Shown here: piece after piece, positions 1 through 7,372 of the stretch | Numbering within the stretch: the first letter of the stretch is position 1 | Layout: each line of letters opens with the position of its first letter | Assembly: GCA_902773165.1 (NCBI GenBank) | Contig: CACYDO010000032.1 | Location: forward strand, 1-17,370 | DNA: 17,370 bases | Origin: an uncultured Ruminococcus sp. | GTDB lineage: Bacteria; Bacillota; Clostridia; Oscillospirales; Acutalibacteraceae | Reading direction: 5' to 3' | Made by a program: the position numbers and the translations under genes | The notes under the pieces: generated by a model | What the model was told of the DNA's origin: nothing | The model's input: only the letters and a program-made list of their open reading frames with translations | Databases searched by the model: none

Positions 1-1989
1 TTCAACAGACTGCGGCTCGTCGTTGTTTTCGCTCTGCATTGCCTGTTCGCTTGCTATACGTTCATTTTCAAGACGTTCGCTTTCAAGGCGTTCACTTTCA
101 AGACGTTCGCTTTCAAGTCTCTCGCTCTCAAGACGTTCACTTTCAAGACGCTCGCTTTCAAGTCGTTCGCTCTCAGCGTTTTCACTTTCTATGCGCTCGC
201 TTTCAAGGCGTTCGCTTTCAAGTCGTTCCTCTTCTTCAATGCGCTCCTGCTCGAGGCGTTCTTCCTCTTCGCGTGCAGCAGCTTCTGCGTCTTCGTTATT
301 TTCTTCTTCGATAAGCTCGGACTTGATCTTTACCTTGCGGATATCCTTCTTGTCGATCTTGTAGTCGCCGTCATACCACGGAGTAAGACCTGCACGGCAT
401 GCCGTACCAAAGTCTGTAAGCTCCTTGCGCTCGCCGCCGTTTCTTGCGTAGTAGCACTGCGGCCACACAGCGTCGGGATTCAGCGCCGATTTGGTTATAT
501 CTACATCTGACTTCTCGCCGCGGCGGACTCTTCTTGCAACGATAACTGTTCTGAAATTCGTAAATTCATAGGAACAGGTGGAGAGTGTGAGAAGCTGATC
601 GTTTTCATTTACGGTAACGCCCGTGTCGATAAGCGAACGCTCCATAACATTGTAAACGAAATCCATAAACTCGGTTTCATTCGGGAAATCTCCGCGCAGA
701 TAGTTGAAGAATTCGCCCTGCTCTACAAGGGTATTCGTTTTGAATACGGAGATTATCTTCCAATCGGCATCATACTCAGGCGTATCAAACTGAATAACGG
801 GAGTGGAACGGTAGAAGTTGATGTCTGCATAGCTGAGAAGCTGATGGAAGACCTGACCGTTATCCATGTTGTGCCCGTGAAGAATAACGTTTTTGGAGTT
901 GTAGCCCTTCTTGCAGCGGTAGTCGATGAAGATCGAACCATACTGCGACGGATTACCGAGGTAATCGCGGTGGAGATAATACTGAGAATAATCTCCGTCG
1001 CCCTTATGTTCAAGAACAGGGTAATCAATATACGTTGTTTTCGGGATATATATCCAGCCTACGATCTCGGGGTTGATTGCCTGGAGCTTTGCAAATCTGC
1101 TGGGCTTATCCTCGGGAACATCTGTGTCTTCGTTGATCTTAACTGGGTGAATGATCTCGCGCAGATCGTTGTAATTTTTCTCGACCTGAGCAGGCTCTAT
1201 AAAGAGGAGCTTGCAGAGGATTATCGCAGTTATGATAAACGTGATCGTTGCGATCATAAGTACGATCTTTCTTACGACTTCAAGCGGCTTGTCGCCCTTT
1301 TGCGGAATGAAGTTCGCAATAAAGCCATTTTTCTTTGCAGGCTTGTCGGCGTCCTGAGCGATGTGGTAAATATCAAAATGGTCTGCAATATTTCCGCCCA
1401 CCAGATAGCCCGTTGTAATTCCTCTTGCGGAGGTAGCCTTTTTTGCGCCTGCGATTATCATGTCTGAGGTGGGAACCTTTGTTAATGATTCCTTCGGCAA
1501 AGCAAGAACTATTTTGTTGTCGTATAGCATGAAGCAGCCTTCATATCCCTTGCCGAGATCGCCTGCCGACCATATTTCATAGATCGTTTTTTCGCTGCTG
1601 CTGTTATTATCGGACTCTTTCTTGCTTGAAGAAGCGGTTTCTTCTTCGTCATCATCTTCGTCGTCTGTTTCGATAACGGTATCCTCTTCGTCATCGGAAT
1701 CAGGAGCGATTCCCTTGTGCTTCGGACAGAGCTTTTTGAAAAGCTTGACCGTATCGCAGTCGGCAGTGCCGTCGAGCGCATTTGCGATGATTATAAGCTG
1801 AATGCCTTCGTCAGTCGCGTAGCTTTGTCTGAGTGCTTCAAGAAGCTTTATGTTGTCGTCTTCCAGGTCCGTCTTATACAGAATTTCAATATCGGCTTCC
1901 TTAAGATGATTGGTTACTATATTCATCTTCTTGTCAAGCGATTTTGGATTGAAAGATTTATCTACTAATGAGTAAATTTCCGCTTTCAA
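1..1989 (-). CDS. Class B sortase with CinA-like N-terminal domain and ER-rich repeat tail (partial, C-terminus off the window)
   Basis: This frame is open from a TTG at 1989 to the window edge (663 codons, no stop). The TTG follows AGGAGG (2001-2006) by 11 nt, and the start LKAEI matches the usual MKAEI start of CinA proteins. Residues 1-185 resemble the CinA N-terminal (MoaB-like) fold, interrupted by an acidic, Ser-rich linker at 97-135. A single membrane segment lies at about 241-264. The sortase domain spans about 300-490: catalytic His373 in GHNM, Cys472 in TLSTC, and Arg480. Class B sortases join surface proteins to cell wall or pilin by transpeptidation outside the membrane, so the first 240 residues should be cytoplasmic. 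After the sortase come about 100 residues of unknown type, then twelve 5-residue units (RLESE and variants, residues 589-648). It begins 81 bases after thiI on the same strand and may be cotranscribed. The sortase call is firm; the CinA-like call is inferred from motif order. Confidence 0.88.
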   Translation of the reverse strand, partial: MKAEIYSLVDKSFNPKSLDKKMNIVTNHLKEADIEILYKTDLEDDNIKLLEALRQSYATDEGIQLIIIANALDGTADCDTVKLFKKLCPKHKGIAPDSDDEEDTVIETDDEDDDEEETASSSKKESDNNSSSEKTIYEIWSAGDLGKGYEGCFMLYDNKIVLALPKESLTKVPTSDMIIAGAKKATSARGITTGYLVGGNIADHFDIYHIAQDADKPAKKNGFIANFIPQKGDKPLEVVRKIVLMIATITFIITAIILCKLLFIEPAQVEKNYNDLREIIHPVKINEDTDVPEDKPSRFAKLQAINPEIVGWIYIPKTTYIDYPVLEHKGDGDYSQYYLHRDYLGNPSQYGSIFIDYRCKKGYNSKNVILHGHNMDNGQVFHQLLSYADINFYRSTPVIQFDTPEYDADWKIISVFKTNTLVEQGEFFNYLRGDFPNETEFMDFVYNVMERSLIDTGVTVNENDQLLTLSTCSYEFTNFRTVIVARRVRRGEKSDVDITKSALNPDAVWPQCYYARNGGERKELTDFGTACRAGLTPWYDGDYKIDKKDIRKVKIKSELIEEENNEDAEAAAREEEERLEQERIEEEERLESERLESERIESENAESERLESERLESERLESERLESERLESERLESERLENERIASEQAMQSENNDEPQSVE
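46..225 (-). repeat. 15-base coding tandem repeat (12 units of RLESE type)
   Basis: Twelve in-frame 15-base units encode RLESE or close variants (RIESE, NAESE, RLENE, RIASE) in the extracellular tail of the sortase. Third codon positions vary between units (Arg as CGT, CGC, CGA and AGA), so the protein repeat is kept while the DNA has drifted. The charged pattern predicts a long helix or coiled coil. Confidence 0.9.
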
Positions 1990-2070
1990 TGTGATACAAA
2001 CCTCCTGTCGGTGAGGAAAGGGCGGAAAGCTCCGTCCGCTGTTCCTTATATAGAAATCATTTAATTGCAG

Positions 2071-3249
2071 TTATTGTTCGGGATAGATAACAGTAACCTT
2101 AGCGTTCCGGGCTGCCTCCTTGAGCATTTCGTCCCAGTCAACGGCAGACTCCGCTCTGCGAACCATATCGCGCTTCGGCTTTGTCCGCGGGTGCTTAGGT
2201 GTAAAGACTGTGCAGCAGTCCTCATAGGGGAGAAGCGACGTTTCGAACGTGTTGATCTTCTCGGCTATTGCCACTATCTCTTTTTTATCCATTCCGATAA
2301 GCGGTCGGAAAACGGGCATCGTTACCGTTTCGTCGGTGCAGCCGATCGCGCCTAACGTCTGACTTGCTACCTGACCAAGACTTTCGCCCGTTATCAGCGC
2401 CTGACACTCATGCTCTTCGGCGATCATCTGAGATACTCTCATCATCATTCTGCGCATGATGATCGTAAACAGATCTTCGGGGCAGCTGCGCTTGATCTCT
2501 TCCTGAATACGCGTAAACGGAACGGTGTACATCTCTATTCTGCCGGCGTAATCTGAAACGATCTGCAAAAGCGTTCTGACCTTTTCTTCGGCTCTGTCGC
2601 TCGTATACGGCGGGCTTGCAAAATGTACGGCAGTAAGCTCTACTCCGCGTTTTGCTATCATGTATGCCGCTACGGGACTGTCGATTCCGCCGCTTATAAG
2701 TATCGCTGCGCGTCCTGCGCTCGGTATCGGCAGACCGCCTGCGCCTTCGAGAGCGTCGGCGTGAATGTAAGCTGCCATGTCGCGTATTTCCACGGTAACG
2801 GTAACGTCGGGATTATGAACGTCTACGTTTATATCGGGGAAGCTGTCGGCGATAAAGCTGCCTACGATCTTAGAGATCTCGGGCGAGCCGTAGGGGAATT
2901 TCTTGTCTGAACGCTTAGATTCCACCTTGAACGAGCCTGCGTCTTCAAGAACGGGCGCAAGATACTCGATTGCAGCCTGCTTTATGGCTTCAATATCCTT
3001 TTCTACGGCGCATGCGCGGCAGTATGCAACTACGCCGAACACCTTTCCGATCTTGTCTGCGGCTTCGTCCATGTCGATATCATCGTCAAGAGGAGTGATC
3101 CTGACGGTAGACTGTGAAGCCCTGACCTCAAATGCACCTAACGGGTGAAGCTTTCTCCTGATGTTTTTTATCAGAAGATCTTCGAAATTTTTCCGGTTCA
3201 GTCCCTTTAAAACGACCTCGCCGAGCTTTGCAAGTATGATCTCTTTCAT
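2071..3249 (-). CDS. thiI: tRNA 4-thiouridine synthetase ThiI
   Basis: ThiI adenylates U8 of tRNA and transfers sulfur to it, giving 4-thiouridine; in some bacteria it also supplies sulfur for thiamine. The 392 residues show the family order: N-terminal ferredoxin-like part, THUMP domain (about 60-165), then the PP-loop ATPase with SGGIDSP at 186-192 and the ThiI-typical C-terminal stretch PYEDCCTVF. There is no C-terminal rhodanese domain, unlike the E. coli protein and as in Bacillus. The ATG follows AAGGA by 10 nt. It lies 39 bases after a cysteine desulfurase on the same strand, the arrangement known for B. subtilis nifZ-thiI, in which the desulfurase hands sulfur directly to ThiI. Confidence 0.96.
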   Translation of the reverse strand: MKEIILAKLGEVVLKGLNRKNFEDLLIKNIRRKLHPLGAFEVRASQSTVRITPLDDDIDMDEAADKIGKVFGVVAYCRACAVEKDIEAIKQAAIEYLAPVLEDAGSFKVESKRSDKKFPYGSPEISKIVGSFIADSFPDINVDVHNPDVTVTVEIRDMAAYIHADALEGAGGLPIPSAGRAAILISGGIDSPVAAYMIAKRGVELTAVHFASPPYTSDRAEEKVRTLLQIVSDYAGRIEMYTVPFTRIQEEIKRSCPEDLFTIIMRRMMMRVSQMIAEEHECQALITGESLGQVASQTLGAIGCTDETVTMPVFRPLIGMDKKEIVAIAEKINTFETSLLPYEDCCTVFTPKHPRTKPKRDMVRRAESAVDWDEMLKEAARNAKVTVIYPEQ

Positions 3250-3288
3250 CTTTTCTTTATCCTTAAAAACTATATATTCAAACTCCGT

Positions 3289-4422
3289 TTAAACGGACTT
3301 TACAAGCGTCTGTACGCCTTCTTTTACGGCGTTTATCAGCACGTCGGCTTCTTCCGGTGTCGAATCGTGAGAAAAGCTTATCCGAAGCGCCGAATCGGCT
3401 CTTTTATCATTAAGTCCCATAGCGGTCAGCACATGGCTTTTTTTGCCCTTTGCACAGGCAGAGCCGCTGGAAACATAAATGTTCTTTTTTTCAAGAAAAT
3501 GCAGCATCGTTTCGCTGCGTATCCCGACTGCCGAAACATTCAGAATGTAAGGCAGCGCGTCTTCGGGGGAATTGAGGACAACGCCATCTATGTCAAGCAG
3601 ACCTCTCAGCGTTTGGCTGCGAAGATCACGGACATATTTTTCTCTTGCGGAAAGCTCGCTGATCTCGCTTACCGCTTCGGCAAATCCGCATATCAGCGGC
3701 AGCGGCTCTGTTCCAGGACGGAGCTTCCGCCCCTGTTCGCCGCCGTAAAACAGCGGCTTTATGTGAGTGCCCTTTTTAATGTAAAGAGCGCCGCAGCCTT
3801 TAGGTCCGTGTACCTTATGTGCAGATATCGTCATGAGGTCGCAGCCGATCGCCGATACCTTTATCGGCAGCTTGCCGTAAGCCTGAACGGCGTCGCAGTG
3901 AAAAAGCGCCGGGGCTTTTTTCTTTTTAATTATCCTCTGAACTAATTTTACAGGGAGGATAGAACCAACCTCGTTGTTAACGTACATCATGCTTACGAGT
4001 ATCGTATTTTCGTCAATAGCTTCAAGCAGATCGTTCTGTGAAATATGTCCCTGCTCGTCGGGCTTGAGGAAAACGACCTCGAAGCCTTCGTCGCTAAGTG
4101 CGCGGCAGGTTTCATATACAGAGGAATGCTCGATCATCGTTGTAACGATCTTGTTTCCTCGTTTTTTTCTTGCATGGGCAGCGCCTGAAACGGCAAGATT
4201 GTTAGCTTCCGTTCCTCCGCTTGTAAAAATGATCTCGTTTTCCGTCGCGCCGATCGACGCAGCGATCACCTTACCGGCATTTTTCAGCTCATGCTCGGCT
4301 TCAAGCCCCATTGAGTGGAGAGACGACGGATTGCCGTAGGTGTTTAAGAAAATCTCGTTCATTTTTTCAGCTGCACGCATAGATACCTTTGTCGTTGCGC
4401 TGTTGTCAAGATATATCTCCAA
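3289..4422 (-). CDS. Cysteine desulfurase (NifS/IscS family, NifZ-like partner of ThiI)
   Basis: This PLP enzyme converts cysteine to alanine and a protein persulfide. The 377 residues show the N-terminal YLDNSATT motif, the HCDAVQ motif near 175, the PLP lysine at 203 in SAHKVHGPKG, and the persulfide cysteine at 323 in SSGSACAKGKK. The start is TTG, 7 nt after a strong GGAGG. It is the first gene of a cluster with thiI 39 bases downstream. No iscU, iscR or suf gene is adjacent, so it is probably dedicated to tRNA thiolation, like B. subtilis NifZ, rather than a general Fe-S desulfurase. The family is certain; the dedicated role is inferred from context. Confidence 0.93.
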   Translation of the reverse strand: MEIYLDNSATTKVSMRAAEKMNEIFLNTYGNPSSLHSMGLEAEHELKNAGKVIAASIGATENEIIFTSGGTEANNLAVSGAAHARKKRGNKIVTTMIEHSSVYETCRALSDEGFEVVFLKPDEQGHISQNDLLEAIDENTILVSMMYVNNEVGSILPVKLVQRIIKKKKAPALFHCDAVQAYGKLPIKVSAIGCDLMTISAHKVHGPKGCGALYIKKGTHIKPLFYGGEQGRKLRPGTEPLPLICGFAEAVSEISELSAREKYVRDLRSQTLRGLLDIDGVVLNSPEDALPYILNVSAVGIRSETMLHFLEKKNIYVSSGSACAKGKKSHVLTAMGLNDKRADSALRISFSHDSTPEEADVLINAVKEGVQTLVKSV

Positions 4423-4467
4423 AACTGCACCTCCGCCGATAAGTTGTTTTGTAAAACACCGAGATTA

Positions 4468-4473
4468 ATTATA
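4468..4473 (-). promoter_or_regulatory. Possible -10 box for the desulfurase-thiI cluster
   Basis: On the minus strand a perfect TATAAT lies about 46 bases before the TTG start of the desulfurase, in very AT-rich DNA. No good -35 hexamer is seen 16-18 bases upstream (best is TTTATT), so the call is tentative. The rest of the divergent region 4423-4655 is AT-rich without other clear signals. Confidence 0.35.
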
Positions 4474-4655
4474 CAACAAAAATGTTACAAAATAAAGCAT
4501 AAAACAAACATTTTTTTAATTTTCCCAAAATGTTCTAAAATGCGAGATTTTATTTAATCTCAGAGTATATTATTTCACATTTTTGGAATAATAGCAATGT
4601 GCAAAACAAACAAAGTATTACTCATACAAAAAAATATTATGGAAAGAGGTAGCAA

Positions 4656-5096
4656 ATGGAAATTTCTAAGAAGGAATACTCCGAGCTTACCCGTAAAAAA
4701 TCGCCCGACAGCAAGCTGTTTGTCGACTGCTTGTGGGCATTTTTTGTGGGCGGACTTATCTGCGTTTTCGGTCAGATATTAACGGAAACTTACCTGAGAA
4801 TGGGTGCGGGCGACCGCGACGCGCGCACATGGACGTCGATAACGCTTGTTTTCCTCGGCGTTTTGCTCACAGCGCTTGATATTTACGGAAAAATAGCAAA
4901 AAAAGCAGGCGCAGGAACTCTTGTACCGATAACAGGCTTTGCAAATTCCGTTGCTTCTCCGGCGATAGAGTTCAAATCGGAGGGCTACGTTCTCGGTCTG
5001 GGAGCAAAAATGTTTACTATCGCAGGACCGGTCATAGTTTACGGAACGCTTGCAGGCGCTGTTTACGGTCTGATACTTCTGCTCAGCAGAAGATGA
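4656..5096 (+). CDS. spoVAC: Stage V sporulation protein AC
   Basis: SpoVAC is an integral membrane protein of the spore inner membrane; in Bacillus it belongs to the SpoVA complex that moves dipicolinic acid and acts as a mechanosensitive channel at germination. The 146 residues match the family throughout: the first helix with FFVGGLICVFGQ, the SITLVFLGVLLTALDIYGKIAKKAGAG core, the strongly conserved VPITGFANSVASPAIEFK stretch, and a last pair of helices around GAKMFTIAGPVIVYG. The ATG follows GAGGT by 6 nt. No spoVAD or spoVAE gene is adjacent, although these usually follow directly, so any partners must be elsewhere. The gene stands alone, with a hairpin terminator 45 bases downstream. 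Confidence 0.93.
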   Translation: MEISKKEYSELTRKKSPDSKLFVDCLWAFFVGGLICVFGQILTETYLRMGAGDRDARTWTSITLVFLGVLLTALDIYGKIAKKAGAGTLVPITGFANSVASPAIEFKSEGYVLGLGAKMFTIAGPVIVYGTLAGAVYGLILLLSRR

Positions 5097-5140
5097 TCCG
5101 CGGATTTTCGGCGCACATACCGACAGGAAAACAATTATAA

Positions 5141-5171
5141 AATGGAGCGCAGGATTATCTTGCGCTCCATT
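5141..5171. terminator. Hairpin terminator between convergent spoVAC and the RHH gene
   Basis: An 11-bp perfect stem (5141-5151 with 5161-5171) has a 9-nt loop and AT-rich flanks on both sides. There is no long T run, but the position between convergent genes suits a bidirectional terminator. Confidence 0.65.
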
Positions 5172-5303
5172 ATTATCACACGAAATCTTTTTTAGAGAAT
5201 TAAAAACTAATGAACAAATTGTAATATTTTTTGAGTAATAAAATAAATAATGGTTTAACAATCTTTTTACACGTATTAGCAGCCTGAACGCAGAAGGGTA
5301 TTC

Positions 5304-5513
5304 CTATTTTCCAAAATCATCAACGTCAAAATCCGGAGGAGCGTCTATTTCCTTGCCAATGTAGCCGCCGTTTTTTCGGCGCTGCTTGACGCATTCGGTC
5401 AGTAAATATTCTATCTGCCCGTTTACTGAGCGAAAATCGTCCTCCGCCCAAGAAGCAATGTCGTTGTACAGCTTCTCGGATAATCTGAGGGGTACTTGTT
5501 TTTTCGCAGCCAT
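5304..5513 (-). CDS. Small ribbon-helix-helix (Arc/MetJ-type) protein
   Basis: The 69 residues start with a short strand (QVPLRLS) followed by two helices (KLYNDIASWAEDDF and VNGQIEYLLTECVKQ), the layout of Arc-type DNA-binding proteins in which the strand contacts DNA as a dimer. The C-terminal 20 residues are acidic and probably disordered. The start codon is separated by one base from the stop of the SPFH gene and has only a weak GGAAG before it, so translation is probably coupled. Small Arc-like proteins next to SPFH genes are a recurring arrangement in Firmicutes (recalled, not searched). It could bind the palindrome in the operon promoter at 6596-6618; that is inference. Confidence 0.75.
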   Translation of the reverse strand: MAAKKQVPLRLSEKLYNDIASWAEDDFRSVNGQIEYLLTECVKQRRKNGGYIGKEIDAPPDFDVDDFGK

Positions 5514-5514
5514 A

Positions 5515-6555
5515 TCAATACAAGCTTCCCGAATTTACGATAGGCTGAGCGTCATGGTTGCCGCAAAGAACTACAAGAAGGTTAGACACCATTGCAGCCT
5601 TGCGCTCCTCGTCAAGCTCAACAACGCTCTTTTCGCTGAGCTGTTCAAGAGCCATTTCCACCATGCCCACTGCACCGTCTACTATGAGCTTTCTTGCGTC
5701 TACAACGGCTGAAGCCTGCTGTCTCTGAAGCATAGCGGCTGCGATCTCGGGAGCATAGGCAAGATATGTAATTCTTGCTTCGATGATCTCAATGCCGGCA
5801 TTTTTAACCTTTTCCTGTATCTCGTCACGGATTCTCTGCGCTACGATCTCGCTTGAACCGCGAAGACTGCCTTCGTCTGCCTGTCCGTCGCCCGTTGTGT
5901 CAACGTTGGGCGCAACGTCGTAGGGGTAAAGTCTTACAATGTTTCTCAGCGCCGTGTCGCACTGCAAGGACAGATATTCCTTATAATTATCAACGTCAAA
6001 AACAGCCTTTGCTGTATCGACAACGCGCCATATTACAGCTATGCCGATCTCAATAGGATTGCCCAGACAGTCGTTGATCTTCTGCTTGTTGTTGTTCAGC
6101 GTCATCATTTTAAGGGAAATGCGCTTGTCCAAAGATGTACCTGTGTTCATTGTTACCGTATCGCCCTCGGATTTGAAGGTGAGTGCAGATCTGTTTTCGC
6201 CTCCAACGTCGCCGCTCTGTCTGAGCTTAGTGGAAGCAGCCGGATTGACGGCTGTGCAGAACGGATTCACCCAATAAAAGCCGTCGCCTTTAAGTGTACC
6301 TACGTATTTGCCGAAAAGAGTAAGCACAAGAGCCTCCTGCGGTTTCAGGACTTTAAGACCCATAAATAAGATCCAGCCCAATGACACCCATGTAATTCCG
6401 ATCACGAGCAGCACGATCCCAAGCGTTGAGTCGGGCGTTCCGTCAGTAATAATACCGCCGGCAATTGTAGCAGCGATCGCAGCTATGTACGTTATTATGC
6501 TGAATATGAGCATTGCCATGCCGTTCTTTTTTTGAGAAATAACCTTTTCTTTCAT
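5515..6555 (-). CDS. SPFH/band-7 domain membrane protein
   Basis: SPFH (stomatin/prohibitin/flotillin) proteins form oligomeric rings in membranes and organise membrane domains or protease complexes. Two hydrophobic segments (about 14-34 and 45-67) precede the band-7 domain, which starts near residue 70 (LKPQEALVLTLFGKYVGTLK) and continues through the conserved VIWRVVDTAKAVFDVDNYKEY and LRNIVRLYPYD stretches. A coiled-coil part follows (EIQEKVKNAGIEIIEARI, then the RQQASAVVDARK helix). The start chosen is the ATG at 6555, preceded by GGAGG at 8 nt; an upstream in-frame ATG at 6636 lies on the promoter and lacks a good site. The protein is then 346 residues. It is the first gene of a two-gene operon with the RHH protein. 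Confidence 0.9.
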   Translation of the reverse strand: MKEKVISQKKNGMAMLIFSIITYIAAIAATIAGGIITDGTPDSTLGIVLLVIGITWVSLGWILFMGLKVLKPQEALVLTLFGKYVGTLKGDGFYWVNPFCTAVNPAASTKLRQSGDVGGENRSALTFKSEGDTVTMNTGTSLDKRISLKMMTLNNNKQKINDCLGNPIEIGIAVIWRVVDTAKAVFDVDNYKEYLSLQCDTALRNIVRLYPYDVAPNVDTTGDGQADEGSLRGSSEIVAQRIRDEIQEKVKNAGIEIIEARITYLAYAPEIAAAMLQRQQASAVVDARKLIVDGAVGMVEMALEQLSEKSVVELDEERKAAMVSNLLVVLCGNHDAQPIVNSGSLY

Positions 6556-6595
6556 AATATTTTCCTCCGTATCCTTTGGTTTTTGTATCACTCTA

Positions 6596-6618
6596 TGTGA
6601 TATCAAAATGATATCACA
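6596..6618. promoter_or_regulatory. Perfect palindrome over the -10 box (probable operator)
   Basis: TGTGATATCA and TGATATCACA form a perfect 10-bp inverted repeat with a 3-base spacer. It covers the -10 box and the expected start point of the SPFH operon. A repressor bound here would block RNA polymerase. The RHH protein encoded at the end of the operon is a candidate binder; a GntR-type or other regulator encoded elsewhere is equally possible. Confidence 0.65.
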
Positions 6619-6636
6619 ACAATATAAATTTGTCAA
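6608..6636 (-). promoter_or_regulatory. Sigma-A promoter of the SPFH-RHH operon
   Basis: On the minus strand TTGACA (6631-6636) is followed after 17 bases by TATCAT (6608-6613). This puts the transcription start near 6600, about 45 bases before the GGAGG-led ATG at 6555. Confidence 0.8.
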
Positions 6637-6956
6637 TACTTTTTTTCAAATTTTTTTAATATACATATAGTATTCGACATATAAAATGTACTTTAGAGAG
6701 GAATCCGAAGGGGTGCAGGGGGGCGATCGGAAAGCCCCCTGCAGTCTGCCATGAATAAAGTAAAGGTAAATATGTAGTGTCGTTGACTATAGATATATGA
6801 ACGGGAGGGGGATAGGGAAAACATTGCTGCCACTACTCCTCATTTTGGATCGTTATAGGCTGCCGCCTATAACCCAACTTTTTTGATTCTTTTACCTTCC
6901 GCCCTCTATCGCCGGGCGGCCGGGCGAGTGACTTTTTTTGCCGCCAAAAAAGTCAC
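6637..6956. repeat. Hairpin-rich intergenic stretch without a gene
   Basis: No credible coding frame is seen. It holds three strong inverted repeats: 6714-6724 with 6734-6743 (G-run arm against C-run arm, 9-nt loop), 6852-6860 with 6865-6873 (9-bp stem, 4-nt loop, followed by a T run, so terminator-like on the plus strand), and 6928-6938 with 6946-6956 (11-bp stem of GTGAC plus six T). GC-rich blocks alternate with AT-rich ones, unlike nearby genes. This looks like one or more copies of a dispersed intergenic repeat, but there is no second copy in the window to prove it. Confidence 0.5.
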
Positions 6957-6995
6957 AAAAAAAACCGCCGAGCTGATTATAAAGCGTCGGCGGTT
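6957..6995 (-). terminator. Intrinsic terminator of the three-gene small-protein operon
   Basis: Read on the minus strand, a 9-bp perfect GC-rich stem (6987-6995 with 6963-6971) is followed at once by a run of eight T (6957-6964, partly pairing in the stem). It lies 18 bases after the stop of the last gene of the operon. Confidence 0.85.
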
Positions 6996-7013
6996 CTGAA
7001 TTTCTGTTACAAC

Positions 7014-7319
7014 TTATAAAGCGCAGTACAGCAGCGCTAAAATCACGCCCGAGTCTGCGTCTTCTTCGGTCAGGAGTATCAGCAGAAGGATAAGAAGCGC
7101 GCGCTCCTTGTCTTCAAAAAGAGAATCGAGCAGGTCTTTTTTCTGTGCAGTCGTTTCGGAGGATAGATTTTCGTGGGGTTCTTCGTGTACTGTTTTCGTT
7201 TCTTCGGCAGGAGGAGCTTTTTCGGTGTGTATAGTCGGCTGTTGGGAAGGGCTGCGCCGTCTGTACATGGCGCGCGCACTGTTTGCTGCTTCCTCCTGCA
7301 TTCTCTGCATATCGGTCAT
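7014..7319 (-). CDS. Small protein of unknown function with hydrophobic C-terminus
   Basis: No family was recognised in the 101 residues. The first 60 are polar and low in complexity, with an Arg-rich patch (MYRRRSPSQQ) and a Pro/Glu-rich linker. The last 35 residues are a highly hydrophobic helix (ERALLILLLILLTEEDADSG), a short acidic break, then another hydrophobic stretch that ends the protein. This suggests membrane association or packing against other proteins. The ATG follows GAGGAG by 8 nt. It is the last of three same-strand genes, 53 bases after the previous one. The acidic low-complexity plus hydrophobic end resembles small conserved proteins of spore-forming Clostridia, but a sporulation role is only a guess. 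Confidence 0.7.
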   Translation of the reverse strand: MTDMQRMQEEAANSARAMYRRRSPSQQPTIHTEKAPPAEETKTVHEEPHENLSSETTAQKKDLLDSLFEDKERALLILLLILLTEEDADSGVILALLYCAL

Positions 7320-7372
7320 GTGATCGGCTCCTCGGGTTTATTTCTGTGTTAAGAGGGTATAGCTCTGCAATT

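Noticed and set aside
46..225. 15-base repeats as a CRISPR array
   Set aside because: Units are contiguous, in frame and without spacers; they code for a protein repeat.
23..364. Plus-strand Ser/Arg-rich open frames (SRRSLS repeats)
   Set aside because: They are the antisense reading of the RLESE-coding repeat of the minus-strand sortase, which continues with clear family motifs.
844..1467. 207-residue plus-strand open frame
   Set aside because: It lies opposite the sortase catalytic domain and has no ribosome site or recognisable family.
1990..2070. Terminator between thiI and the sortase gene
   Set aside because: A GC stem near 2020-2040 is imperfect and lacks a T run, so cotranscription remains possible.
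6596..6618. CRP-type site (TGTGA...TCACA)
   Set aside because: The half sites are 13 bases apart rather than 6, and the whole palindrome is perfect, which fits another regulator better.
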